Below are positions 28,976 through 37,603 of a stretch of 64,000 nucleotides of DNA, one piece after another (within the stretch, counting starts at the first letter, position 1; each line of letters opens with the position of its first letter). Under the pieces are notes generated by a model. It had not been told where the DNA came from. It saw nothing but the letters and a program-made list of their open reading frames with translations, and did not search any database. This DNA comes from Pseudoxanthomonas spadix. Its GTDB lineage: Bacteria > Pseudomonadota > Gammaproteobacteria > Xanthomonadales > Xanthomonadaceae. Position numbers and translations under genes: made by a program. The stretch lies in the NCBI RefSeq assembly GCF_003703395.1, contig NZ_RDQN01000001.1, forward strand, positions 496,001 through 560,000, written 5' to 3'.

Positions 28976-29673
28976 GTCGTATTCCTGTTGACGAAAGGTG
29001 GTCGGACACTTCGCGGCAGCGAGTTGCAAGCAGACTCGGCACCGACGGAGTCATCGCCTTGCTGCCAGTCGCGCCAGGCCCCGGCCAACACATGGGTGGC
29101 CGTGCGCAGGAACAGCGCCGCCACCAGCGCGCCGATGACCAAATCCGGCCACGCCGTATCGAGCCAGGCAACGAGGCCGGCGGCGGCGATCACGCCGAGG
29201 TTGTTGACCAGATCATTGCGCGAGCACAGCCAGACCGAACGCATGTTCATGTCATCGCTGCGGAACCGGGTGAGCAGCGCAAAACAGACCAGGTTGCCGA
29301 CCAAGGCCACGGCGGCCGCGATGGCCATGACCGAGGCCAGCGGCTCGGCACCGAACCAGGCGCGACGACCGACCTCCACTAGCACCGCAACGCCGAACAA
29401 GGCCTGGATGCCGCCCTTGAGGAACACAGCCTTGCTGCGTTGACGCAGCGTGCCGCCGATCACCCACAGACTCAGACCGTAGACCAGCGCATCACCCAGG
29501 CTGTCCAGCGAATCGGCCTGCAACGCGCTCGAATTGCCCCACCAGCCAGCGCCGAACTCGCCGGCGAATAGCAGAAGGTTGATCGCCAGCACGATCCATA
29601 ACACGCGCCGGCGGGCGCGATCGGTGTTCGCGCTCAGCCCAGCCGCCGTGTCATGGCAACCGCATTCGCTCAT
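28972..29673 (-). CDS. Short CDF-family cation transporter, N-terminal CGCH motif (copy 2)
   Basis: A 233-residue paralogue of the next gene. It starts MSECGCHDTAAG; segment 2 has LQADSLDSLGDALVYG (DxxxD), and segment 5 has LCSRNDLVNNLGVI. The C-terminal 30 residues are polar and unlike the regulatory domain of full-length CDFs. Two adjacent, translationally coupled short transporters may form a heterodimer. It starts 10 bases from the end of the FTR1-cytochrome gene upstream. Confidence 0.82.
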   Translation of the reverse strand: MSECGCHDTAAGLSANTDRARRRVLWIVLAINLLLFAGEFGAGWWGNSSALQADSLDSLGDALVYGLSLWVIGGTLRQRSKAVFLKGGIQALFGVAVLVEVGRRAWFGAEPLASVMAIAAAVALVGNLVCFALLTRFRSDDMNMRSVWLCSRNDLVNNLGVIAAAGLVAWLDTAWPDLVIGALVAALFLRTATHVLAGAWRDWQQGDDSVGAESACNSLPRSVRPPFVNRNTT

Positions 29674-29683
29674 GGCATCGGCC

Positions 29684-31645
29684 TCATGATGGGTCCCCCG
29701 GCGCCAGGGCGCGTGAAGTACGGGTATTGACCAAGAAACCGATTGCCGCAGCGACTGCGACGGTCAGTTGTGCCAACAGCGACTGCCAGGACGGGTAGAC
29801 GCCGAGCCACTCGATGCGCGGCGCAGCGATCAGTGCCTGCGGCACCCAGCCGGCTTCCTGCAAGGCGGCAACGCCCTTGCCGACTAGCACCACCGCGAGC
29901 ACGGCGATCAGGACTGAACTGATCGAGAAGAACTGGCCGATCGGCAGACGCTTGCTCATACGCAGCATCCAGTACGCCACTGCGACCAACACCATGCTGC
30001 CGGCGATGAGGCCGGCGAGAATGGCGCCAGAGGACTGTTCGCTCCACATCGCGATGTAGAACAGGATCGTCTCGAACACCTCGCGGTACACCGCGACGAA
30101 CGCCAGCACGAACAGGAAAATCGCCGAGCGCCGGGTCAGTGCCGCCGACAGCTTCGCGTGCAGGTATTGCTGCCAGCGCCCAGCCAGGCTCTTCTGGTGC
30201 ATCCAGATGCCCACGCTGAGCAGCACGGCGGCGGCGAACAACGCCGACACGCCTTCGGTGACTTCGCGGTTGGCGCCGCTGATATCGACCAGATAGGTCG
30301 CTGCCGCCCAAGTCGCGGCGCCGGCCAACAGCGCACCCGCCCAGCCGGCGTGCACGTAGGGAAGCACGTCGCGGCGCTCGGCCTTGCGCAGGAAGGCGAT
30401 CATGCCGATGACGATCAGCAGGGCTTCCAATCCCTCGCGTACCAGGATGGTGAAGCTGCCGAGGAACGCCGTGGTCGTGTCCGTGTGCGTGTCCTGCAGC
30501 ACCGCCTCGGCGCGATCGAACAGTGCGTTGATCTGCGTCGCCTGCGCGGCGATGTCGGCCGCTGCCGCGCGACGGCCTATTTGGGTGCGGTAGCCGGCCA
30601 TGGCGGTTTCGATCTCGCGCAGCAGCGCCGCGTTGCGCGCAGCCAGCGTCGGCTCGATCGGTTCCACGCCGTCCAAGTAGGCCGACAACGCTAACGTCGT
30701 GGCCTGCGCGGCATCGCCGGCGGCGTACACGCGCTCGCTGTCCGCTAGCCGTTGCCGAGCCAATGCGAACCGGCCGGCACCCGCTACCGGTTCGTTGACT
30801 GCCTGCGGCCGGGAACGCAGGTAAGCGACGATGGCGTGGGCCTGCGTGGTGGGCAGCGTCGCGGCGAGGTCGGCTTCACGGGTGCGGGTCAGCGCTTCCA
30901 GCGTGGGGATGCGCCCATGCACCTCAACGTTCTTGCGCCACAGTGCCTCACCGTCGGCGCGGGTTTGTGGCGAATACGCCAAGCTGCCGACGTAGAACGC
31001 CAACGCCCAGCGGTCGGCCTCGGGCAATCCGGCAAAGCTGGCCATGCCGGTGCCCGGCACGCCCTGCGAGATCACCTCGTACAGCGCCAGCGGAGTGCGT
31101 TGGGCCGCACGATCGGCATCGGTGAAGGCGATCGGCGGCGGATCCAGCCCAGCAGCGGCCGGACCGTCGCCGTGTCCGGCCGGGCCGTGGCAGGCCGCGC
31201 ACTGCTGGGCATAGAGCGCCGCGGCCTTGGCCGGTTCCGGCGGCGAACCCGGCACCACGCCGATGGAGTAACTGGCCAGGATGGCATCGGCCAGCCCGCG
31301 CGCCAGCGCGGCCACTTCCGTGGGCTCGGCCTTGGCGGCCACCAAGGCCACCAGCCGGTCGGCCTGGATCAACAGGGCCGGCTGCTTCGGCTTGGCGGGC
31401 AACGCCGCCAGTTGCCTGCGGACCGTGTCGGCGAACTCCTGCATCTCGGCGTACTCACCCGGCGCGACGATGCGGCCATCTTGGACGGCACCGGCGTAGT
31501 CCACCGCGATGTAGTCGAGCATCTGCCAGGTCTGACGCGGATTGGCTGCAGGCAATTCGGCGCGGGCCGACAGCAGCACGGCCCACCCGATCAGCAGGGC
31601 GAAGAGGCTGGACCGGATCAGGGCAATCGGCAGGGGCATGGGCAT
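29684..31645 (-). CDS. FTR1-family iron permease fused to a c-type cytochrome domain
   Basis: A 653-residue protein: signal peptide (SLFALLIGWAVLLSARA), a periplasmic region with one haem site CAACHG near residue 160 and a downstream Met-containing loop (GVPGTGMASF), a helical linker, then seven membrane segments with the two REXXE iron motifs, VREGLEALLIV and YREVFETILFY. FTR1 permeases import iron after oxidation; a cytochrome fusion would pass electrons in the periplasm. First gene after the MerR-type promoter, unusual company for Czc genes. The start at 31645 was chosen because the upstream extension runs through the promoter. Confidence 0.88.
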   Translation of the reverse strand: MPMPLPIALIRSSLFALLIGWAVLLSARAELPAANPRQTWQMLDYIAVDYAGAVQDGRIVAPGEYAEMQEFADTVRRQLAALPAKPKQPALLIQADRLVALVAAKAEPTEVAALARGLADAILASYSIGVVPGSPPEPAKAAALYAQQCAACHGPAGHGDGPAAAGLDPPPIAFTDADRAAQRTPLALYEVISQGVPGTGMASFAGLPEADRWALAFYVGSLAYSPQTRADGEALWRKNVEVHGRIPTLEALTRTREADLAATLPTTQAHAIVAYLRSRPQAVNEPVAGAGRFALARQRLADSERVYAAGDAAQATTLALSAYLDGVEPIEPTLAARNAALLREIETAMAGYRTQIGRRAAAADIAAQATQINALFDRAEAVLQDTHTDTTTAFLGSFTILVREGLEALLIVIGMIAFLRKAERRDVLPYVHAGWAGALLAGAATWAAATYLVDISGANREVTEGVSALFAAAVLLSVGIWMHQKSLAGRWQQYLHAKLSAALTRRSAIFLFVLAFVAVYREVFETILFYIAMWSEQSSGAILAGLIAGSMVLVAVAYWMLRMSKRLPIGQFFSISSVLIAVLAVVLVGKGVAALQEAGWVPQALIAAPRIEWLGVYPSWQSLLAQLTVAVAAAIGFLVNTRTSRALAPGDPS

Positions 31646-31688
31646 GAACGCAGCAGGTCGCGGCCGGGGTGGCAGCGGACATCTACTC

Positions 31689-31719
31689 AGGATAAAGTCC
31701 GTAGCTACTACAGAGTCAA
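31689..31719 (-). promoter_or_regulatory. MerR-family (ZntR/CadR/PbrR-type) promoter of the metal operon
   Basis: On the minus strand, TTGACT (31714-31719) and TATCCT (31689-31694) are 19 bases apart, the over-long spacing typical of MerR-activated promoters. The spacer begins with the dyad CTGTAG-TAG-CTACGG. The -35, dyad and -10 closely resemble zinc/cadmium/lead-responsive MerR promoters. The start of the FTR1 gene lies about 45 bases downstream, and the truncated merR gene diverges from the other side. Confidence 0.88.
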
Positions 31720-31724
31720 GCGGA

Positions 31725-31835
31725 ATGCGAAGGAAAATCAGTGAAGCCGCCGCCGCCAGCGGCTGCCACCTGGAAACCATCCGCTACTACGAACGTGTCG
31801 GTCTGGTGCCGCGGCATGCTTCTGCCGATCCAGCG
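31725..31835 (+). pseudogene. Truncated MerR-family regulator gene (N-terminal 30 codons)
   Basis: The frame starts RRKISEAAAASGCHLETIRYYERVGLVP, the first two helices and wing start of a MerR DNA-binding domain, and loses all similarity after that. The rest of the DNA-binding domain, dimerisation helix and metal-binding cysteines are missing. Instead the frame continues open into the histidine phosphatase gene at 31836. The gene diverges from the metal operon, as a real merR-type regulator would. The break marks the right end of the island. Confidence 0.85.
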
Positions 31836-32450
31836 ATGCCGCACCAACCGCACGTGCCAGGTCATGGGAAGGACGCACTGCGCATCTTCCTGATCCGCCA
31901 CGGCCAGACCGAGTGGTCACAGTCCGGACGTCATACCGGGCGCAGTGAGATTCCATTGACCGCCGCGGGCGAACAGATGGCGCGTGCGCTGGCGCCGACC
32001 CTGGCGCAGGTCGCGTTTTCGCATGTGCTGACCAGCCCGCGCCAACGTGCCCGCGATACCTGCGCCCTGGCCGGGCTGGGGGCATTGGCCCAGGTCGAGC
32101 CGGACCTGGCCGAATGGGACTATGGCGATGACGAAGGCCGGCGTTCGGTGGAGATCCTGGCCGAGCGGCCAGGCTGGAATATCTGGACCGATGGCTGCCT
32201 TGGTGGCGAATCACCTGCGCAGGTGTCCGCGCGTGCCGACCGCCCGGTGCAGCGCCTGCGTACCCTGTCGGGCAATGTCGCAGTGTTTGGCCACGGCCAT
32301 TTTGGGCGGGCGCTGGCGGTGCGCTGGGTCGGCCTGCCGCTGACGGCCGGCGCCAGCCTGTTGCTGGACCCGGCGACGGTGAGCATGCTGGGCATCGACT
32401 CGGCGCATGGCGCGATCCCGGTCATCGAGCGCTGGAACGCGCCGGTCTGA
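31836..32450 (+). CDS. Histidine phosphatase family protein (phosphoglycerate mutase-like)
   Basis: A 204-residue branch-1 histidine phosphatase. The catalytic LRIFLIRHGQTEW lies near residue 17; later come TSPRQRARDTC, the acid in LAEWDYGDDEG, and NVAVFGHGHFGRAL with the second histidine. The substrate is not predictable. The native start is uncertain because the metal island abuts its 5' end: the ATG at 31836 fits the family, but the frame is also open upstream to the merR start at 31725, which would make a 241-residue chimera. The original promoter may have been lost. Confidence 0.85.
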   Translation: MPHQPHVPGHGKDALRIFLIRHGQTEWSQSGRHTGRSEIPLTAAGEQMARALAPTLAQVAFSHVLTSPRQRARDTCALAGLGALAQVEPDLAEWDYGDDEGRRSVEILAERPGWNIWTDGCLGGESPAQVSARADRPVQRLRTLSGNVAVFGHGHFGRALAVRWVGLPLTAGASLLLDPATVSMLGIDSAHGAIPVIERWNAPV

Positions 32451-32506
32451 ACAGCGTCAGGGCAGCCACGCCGGCCGCCTTGGTCCGAGCGACGGCGAAG
32501 AACACC

Positions 32507-34720
32507 TCAGGCGGTCAGGCCCATCGCCGGCATCCCGGGCAGCAGCTTGTCCAGCGTGACCGGGTACTGGCGCACGCGCACGCCGGTGGCGTTGTAGACC
32601 GCGTTGGCAATGGCCGCGGCCACCCCGCAGATGCCCAGTTCGCCCACGCCCTTGGCCTTCATCGGCGAAGCCGTCGGATCGGTCTCCTCCAGGAAGATCA
32701 CGTCCTGGTGCGGGATGTCGGCATGCACGGGGACCTCGTAACCGGCCAGGTCGTGGTTGACGAAAAAACCCAGCCGCCTGTCCACCACCAGTTCCTCCAT
32801 CAGCGCCGCGCCTGCGCCCATCGCCATCGCACCGATCACCTGGCTGCGCGCGGACTTGGGATTGAGGATGCGCCCGGCCGCGCACACGGCGAGCATGCGG
32901 CGAATGCGGATCTCGGCAGTGGCACTGTCCACGGCCACCTCGACAAAATGCGCGCCGAAGGTCGATTGCTGGAACTGCTTGGCCAGCTCGCCATATTCCA
33001 TCGTGTCTTCGGCACTGATCGGGCCCTGGCTGGACGCGCTGGCCAGGGCGATGCGCTTGCCGCCGGCCTGCACCTGGCCATCGATGAATTGCGCGCTGGC
33101 TGGATCCAGTCCCAGGCGCTGGGCCACGGCCTCGCGCAGCTTGACGCAGGCCGCGTAGACCCCGGCGGTGGAACTGTTGGCACCCCACTGCCCGCCCGAG
33201 CCGGCCGACACCGGGAAGGCCGAGTCGCCCAGCCGCACGCTCACCTGCTCCAGCGCCACGCCCAGCATCTCGGCTGCGGTCTGGGCAATGATGGTGTAGG
33301 TGCCGGTGCCGATGTCGGTCATGTCCGTTTCCACCGTGACCGTGCCGTCGCGCTCCAGGCGCACGCGCGCGGCGGACTTCATGTTGAGGTTGTTGCGGAA
33401 CGCGGCCGCCACGCCGGTGCCGATCAGCCAACGTCCTTCGCGGCGGGTGGCGGGCGTGGCGCTGCGCTGGTCCCAGCCGAAACGTTGCGCGCCGGTGGTC
33501 AGGCACCGGATCAGCTGGCGCTGGGAGAACCGGCGTGCGGGCCTGGCCGGATCGACCTGGGTGTCGTTGAGGATGCGGAACTGGATCGGGTCGAGCTTGA
33601 GCTTTTCGGCCATCTCGTCCATGGCCACTTCCAGTGCCATCAGGCCAGGTGCTTCGCCGGGGGCGCGCATGGCGTTGCCTTCGGGCAGGTCCAGCACCGC
33701 CAGGCGCATGGCGGTCATGCGGTTGGCGCCGGCATAGAGCAGCCTGGTCTGGGCCACGGCCGTTTCCGGACCGCCGCCAGGCAGGTCGCCGGACCAGCTT
33801 TCGTGGCCGATGGCGGTGATCCTGCCCTCTGGCGTGGCGCCGATGCGGATGCGCTGGATGGTGGCCGGCCGGTGGGTGGTGTTGTTGAACATCTGCGGCC
33901 GGGTCAGGCTGACCTTGACCGGGCGCCCCACCGCCCGCGCGCCCAGCGCGGCCAGGATCGCATCGGCACGCACGAACAGCTTGCCGCCGAATCCGCCCCC
34001 GATATACGGCGACACCAGGCGCACGTCCTCCTTGGCCAGGCCCAGGGTGGTGGCCACGTCGCCGGCGCTCCAGGCGATCATCTGGTTGGCGGTCCAGAGG
34101 GTCAGCTTGCCGTCCTGCCAGGCGGCGATGGACGCGTGCGGTTCCATCATTGCGTGGGCCTGGTCGGGCGTGGTGTAGGTCGCATCCAGCTGCACCGGCG
34201 CGGCGGCGAAAGCACCGGCGAAATCACCCACGGCAGTATCCTTTGAACGTGGGCTGTCGGTGGGCATGGTCGCACGCTCGCGCGCGCTGGCAAGGTCGAA
34301 GGTGCCCTGCTGGCGCGCGTAGTCCACCCTGATCAGCTGCGCGGCGGCGCGCGCCTGTTCGAAGGTCTCGGCGACCACCAGCGCGATGGCCTGGTGGTAG
34401 TGCTCGATGTCCGGGCCGCCCAGCAGGTGCGCGGTGTTGAACTTGCCCTTCTCCAGCTTGCCGGCGTTGGCGGCGGTGACGATCTCCAGCACCCCGGGCG
34501 CGGCCTTGGCGGCGGCCAGGTCCATCGAGCGGATGCGGCCCTTGGCGATGCCGGCGCCGACCACGAAGCCGTACACCTGGCCGGGCACCACGTCATGCCG
34601 TTCGTAGGCGTAGGGCGCGGTGCCGGTGGTCTTGAGCGGGCCGTCGATGCGGTCGTGCGGCTTGCCGACGACCCGGAGCTGGTCGATGGGATTGGTGGTG
34701 GCGGGCGTGTCGAATTTCAT
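32507..34720 (-). CDS. paoC: Periplasmic aldehyde oxidoreductase, molybdenum subunit
   Basis: A 737-residue xanthine-oxidase-family large subunit binding the molybdenum (cytosine dinucleotide) cofactor. N-terminal domain: [22 protein letters not shown]; cofactor regions: [15 protein letters not shown] and [11 protein letters not shown]; catalytic Glu in [12 protein letters not shown] near the C-terminus. It fits PaoC (YagR), which oxidises aromatic and other aldehydes. The start is coupled to paoB by ATGA. No PaoD/XdhC maturation gene follows: the next gene downstream is the unrelated phosphatase on the other strand. Confidence 0.92.
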   Translation of the reverse strand: MKFDTPATTNPIDQLRVVGKPHDRIDGPLKTTGTAPYAYERHDVVPGQVYGFVVGAGIAKGRIRSMDLAAAKAAPGVLEIVTAANAGKLEKGKFNTAHLLGGPDIEHYHQAIALVVAETFEQARAAAQLIRVDYARQQGTFDLASARERATMPTDSPRSKDTAVGDFAGAFAAAPVQLDATYTTPDQAHAMMEPHASIAAWQDGKLTLWTANQMIAWSAGDVATTLGLAKEDVRLVSPYIGGGFGGKLFVRADAILAALGARAVGRPVKVSLTRPQMFNNTTHRPATIQRIRIGATPEGRITAIGHESWSGDLPGGGPETAVAQTRLLYAGANRMTAMRLAVLDLPEGNAMRAPGEAPGLMALEVAMDEMAEKLKLDPIQFRILNDTQVDPARPARRFSQRQLIRCLTTGAQRFGWDQRSATPATRREGRWLIGTGVAAAFRNNLNMKSAARVRLERDGTVTVETDMTDIGTGTYTIIAQTAAEMLGVALEQVSVRLGDSAFPVSAGSGGQWGANSSTAGVYAACVKLREAVAQRLGLDPASAQFIDGQVQAGGKRIALASASSQGPISAEDTMEYGELAKQFQQSTFGAHFVEVAVDSATAEIRIRRMLAVCAAGRILNPKSARSQVIGAMAMGAGAALMEELVVDRRLGFFVNHDLAGYEVPVHADIPHQDVIFLEETDPTASPMKAKGVGELGICGVAAAIANAVYNATGVRVRQYPVTLDKLLPGMPAMGLTA

Positions 34721-35673
34721 GCTTGAGCCCTCGCTTCAGCCAGGATGGCAGCCAGGGTGCGCTCGATCAGCGGCACCTTGAAGGCGTTGTGTTCGCTCGG
34801 CCTGGCGCCGGCCAGCAGCGTGTCGACCACCGCCTTGGCGCCGTTGCGCAACTGGGCATCGGCCTCGGGCTTGCGCCAGGGTTGGTAGGCCACCCCGCCC
34901 AGGGCCACGGCGCCCTGCCCGTCAGGCTGCACGATCGCGGCCACCGACACCAGCGCGAAGGCATAGGACGCCCGGTCGCGGACCTTGTGGTAGACCTGCG
35001 TGCCGCCCACCGGCCTGGGCAGGGTCACCGCGGTGATGAGCTCGCCGCGCTCCAGGGTGGTCTCCAGGTGCGGTGTGGCGCCGGGCGCCCTGTGCAGCTG
35101 TTCGAGGGCGATGGTGCGGCGCTTGCCATCGGCCTGCACGGTTTCCACCTTGGCATCCAGGGCGCGCATGGCCACGGCCATGTCGCTGGGATGGGTGGCG
35201 ATGCACGAGGTGCTGGCGCCGACGATGGCCAGCGTCCGGTTGAAGCCTTCCAGCGCCGCGCAGCCGCTGCCCGGCAGGCGCTTGTTGCACGGCTGGTCGG
35301 TGTCGTAGAAGTACGGGCAGCGCGTGCGCTGCAGCAGGTTGCCGGCGGTGGTGGCCTTGTTGCGAAGCTGACCCGACGCGCCGGCCAGCAGCGCCCGCGA
35401 CAGCAGCGGGTAATCGCGGCGCACGGTGCCCTCGGCCGCCAGGTCGGTGTTGCGCACCAGCGCGCCGATGCGCAGGCCGCCGTCTTCGGTTTTATCGATG
35501 GTGTCCAGGCCCAGGCCGTTGACATCGACCAGGTGAGTGGGCGTTTCGATCTGCAGCTTCATCAGGTCGATCAGGTTGGTGCCGCCGGCGATGAACCTGG
35601 CATTGGGCGTGGCGGCCAGCGCCGCGGCGGCGGCCTGGGGCGAGCTGGCGCGCTGGTAGCTGAAGGCCTTCAT
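34717..35673 (-). CDS. paoB: Periplasmic aldehyde oxidoreductase, FAD subunit
   Basis: A 318-residue FAD-binding subunit: [21 protein letters not shown] is the flavin pyrophosphate loop. An extra cysteine cluster, [21 protein letters not shown], is the [4Fe-4S] insert characteristic of PaoB and 4-hydroxybenzoyl-CoA reductase-like flavin subunits. The start at 35673 overlaps the paoA stop by ATGA; the open frame above it belongs to the paoA region. Confidence 0.92.
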   Translation of the reverse strand: MKAFSYQRASSPQAAAAALAATPNARFIAGGTNLIDLMKLQIETPTHLVDVNGLGLDTIDKTEDGGLRIGALVRNTDLAAEGTVRRDYPLLSRALLAGASGQLRNKATTAGNLLQRTRCPYFYDTDQPCNKRLPGSGCAALEGFNRTLAIVGASTSCIATHPSDMAVAMRALDAKVETVQADGKRRTIALEQLHRAPGATPHLETTLERGELITAVTLPRPVGGTQVYHKVRDRASYAFALVSVAAIVQPDGQGAVALGGVAYQPWRKPEADAQLRNGAKAVVDTLLAGARPSEHNAFKVPLIERTLAAILAEARAQA

Positions 35674-36329
35674 GCGCCTTCTCCGGCCACCTCGGTGATG
35701 GCCTGGATGATGTTGGAGTACGCGCCGCAGCGACAGATGTTGCCGCTCATGCGCTCGCGCAGCTCGGTGTCGGTGACCTGCATCCTGGCATTGAGATCCG
35801 CGCTGACGTGGCTGGGGATGCCCTGCCCGATTTCGTCCAGTACCGCCACCGCCGAGCAGATCTGGCCCGGCGTGCAGTAGCCGCACTGGTAGCCGTCGTG
35901 CCTGACGAAGGCCGCCTGCATCGGATGCAGCGCACCGGGCTGGCCGAGACCTTCGATGGTGGTGATTCTGGCGCCCTGGTGCATGACCGCAAAGGTCAGG
36001 CAGGTGTTGATCCGCCGGCCGTCGACGATGGCCGTGCACGCGCCGCACTGGCCGTGGTCGCAGCCCTTCTTGGTCCCGGTGAGCTTGAGATGTTCGCGCA
36101 ACGCATCGAGCAGCGTGGTCCGCGTGTCCAGTTCCAGGGCCACCGGCTTGCCGTTGACCTCGAAGGAGACCGCGGCGGTGGAGACATGCTCCGGGCTCGG
36201 CGCGCGGCTGGCCATGGCCTGGACCGGTGCGGGGACCAGCCCGCCGGTGGCCGCGCCGGCCGCGGACGCGCCGCCGGCCATGAGCATGTTGCGGCGGGTG
36301 AACCTGACGTCGTTCAGGGGATTATTCAT
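35670..36329 (-). CDS. paoA: Periplasmic aldehyde oxidoreductase, [2Fe-2S] subunit with Tat signal
   Basis: A 219-residue iron-sulfur subunit. The N-terminus has a twin-arginine signal ([19 protein letters not shown]), so the complex folds in the cytoplasm and is exported whole. Cluster ligands: [22 protein letters not shown], then [12 protein letters not shown] and GNICRCGAY. The start at 36329 has GAGGA ten bases upstream; a longer frame to 36446 lacks any ribosome site and would displace the Tat signal from the terminus. First gene of paoABC. Confidence 0.93.
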   Translation of the reverse strand: MNNPLNDVRFTRRNMLMAGGASAAGAATGGLVPAPVQAMASRAPSPEHVSTAAVSFEVNGKPVALELDTRTTLLDALREHLKLTGTKKGCDHGQCGACTAIVDGRRINTCLTFAVMHQGARITTIEGLGQPGALHPMQAAFVRHDGYQCGYCTPGQICSAVAVLDEIGQGIPSHVSADLNARMQVTDTELRERMSGNICRCGAYSNIIQAITEVAGEGA

Positions 36330-36522
36330 GCCTGGCGAGTCCTCTGGCTGGGGAAATTGGCATGCGGTCAGGACCCGCGAAGCGGCGACCCGCGCCCATG
36401 TTGTACGCCGGCAGACGTGAGTGCGCAGTGGCCGCACCGCGCCCAATGCCCTGCCCTTGCGAGCGCTTATTGTGCGCGCGGTTCAAAGGCCTGCAATCCC
36501 GGCTCCAGGCTGCCAGAGCGCC

Positions 36523-37488
36523 TCAGCGATGGGCCAGGGCGTAATCCAGGCCCGCGCACACGGCCGCCGCCTGGGCGGCGTTGCACTGCGCCGGGGTGGT
36601 GCGTGGGCTGTCCGGGTAGACCTCGGTGGTGGTGGTGTATGACGCATTTGTCATGCCCGCGCACAGGCCCAGGCGTTTGACGTCGTAGTGGATCACCCCC
36701 GGCGCGACCATCGGCGAACCGATGATCTGGCCGTTCGCATCGGCCGGCGCGATGTGGGTGACCCGGGCGACCGCGGCGATGATCGCCTGCTGGAACCCGG
36801 GCTGCGGATTGGCCGCATCGCCCACCAGGTAGAAGCCGTCTGGGATGCTGCCGGGGACATGGGCCGCGCCGTCGCGCGCGGCCAGCGCCGGGCGGAACTC
36901 GGTTTCGTCGCTGTCGGTGGTTTCGTGCAGGTCGATGTGCATCAGCAGCTGGTCGGCCAGGGGCGCGACCAGGGCCATCAGCGCCGCCGATTCCTGCGCC
37001 GGGCTGTCGGCGCGGAACGAGCGGTTGGGGTCCAGCGCATCTGCGTTCCAGCGGTGGATGTGCGCGTAGCCCCACGGGCTGACGCACGGCGCGACCAGCA
37101 GGTTGACCCGGCCGGCGTAGCGTTCGGCATGCAGGCGCAGGAACTGGAGCGCGCCGTGCACGCCGCTGGTTTCGTAACCATGCACGCCGCCGGAGACCAG
37201 CGCGCCGGGCAGAGCCTGGTCCCAGCGCCGGCTGCGCAGCGCCAGCAGCGGGTAGCGCTCCGGCGGATCGTCCAGCTGGCCGTAGTGCACCACCTCGAAA
37301 TGCGCGCCCAGTTGGTCGATCGCGGTGACCACTTCATCCCGGTAGCTGCGCCTGGGCTGCTGCAGGGCACGCCACTGCGCCCTCTCCGCCTCGCCCCAGG
37401 GCTGTCCGGGCGTGCCGATCGGGTAACAAGCGGCCTGGTGCATGCTGTGGCTCGTGCGGGGAAGTTGCGGAAGGGTGGATTCTTGCAT
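36523..37488 (-). CDS. M14-family metallopeptidase / deacylase-like protein
   Basis: A 321-residue zinc enzyme of the carboxypeptidase M14/succinylglutamate desuccinylase group. Zinc ligands: GGVHGYETSGVHGAL (HxxE) and MHIDLHETTDSDE (second His); NRSFR may position the substrate carboxylate. No signal peptide. It probably removes an acyl or amino-acid group; the substrate is unknown. The start at 37488 is uncertain, and 37443 would remove 15 residues. It lies downstream of prpF on the same strand, perhaps co-transcribed. Confidence 0.75.
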   Translation of the reverse strand: MQESTLPQLPRTSHSMHQAACYPIGTPGQPWGEAERAQWRALQQPRRSYRDEVVTAIDQLGAHFEVVHYGQLDDPPERYPLLALRSRRWDQALPGALVSGGVHGYETSGVHGALQFLRLHAERYAGRVNLLVAPCVSPWGYAHIHRWNADALDPNRSFRADSPAQESAALMALVAPLADQLLMHIDLHETTDSDETEFRPALAARDGAAHVPGSIPDGFYLVGDAANPQPGFQQAIIAAVARVTHIAPADANGQIIGSPMVAPGVIHYDVKRLGLCAGMTNASYTTTTEVYPDSPRTTPAQCNAAQAAAVCAGLDYALAHR

Positions 37489-37502
37489 GCCCCGCGCCGT
37501 GT

Positions 37503-37517
37503 GCCGGCGAAGGCCGG
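37503..37517. repeat. Small REP-like hairpin between prpF and the M14 gene
   Basis: CCGGC-GAAG-GCCGG in a G+C-rich context (37504-37517) resembles the core of intergenic REP palindromes common in this family. It is short and seen only once in the window, so this is weak. Confidence 0.3.
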
Positions 37518-37603
37518 GGCCCTGGTCCTGTCGGGGTGCACGCCTGACCTGTGCGCCCGCCCGCGAGCGATGATGCGGAGCAGTGGCGGCGCGCGGTTAC
37601 CGG

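Noticed and set aside
31542-31724. Upstream extension of the merR-phosphatase frame
   Set aside because: It runs through the MerR-type promoter and is antisense to the start of the FTR1 gene; the MerR helix signature begins at the ATG at 31725.
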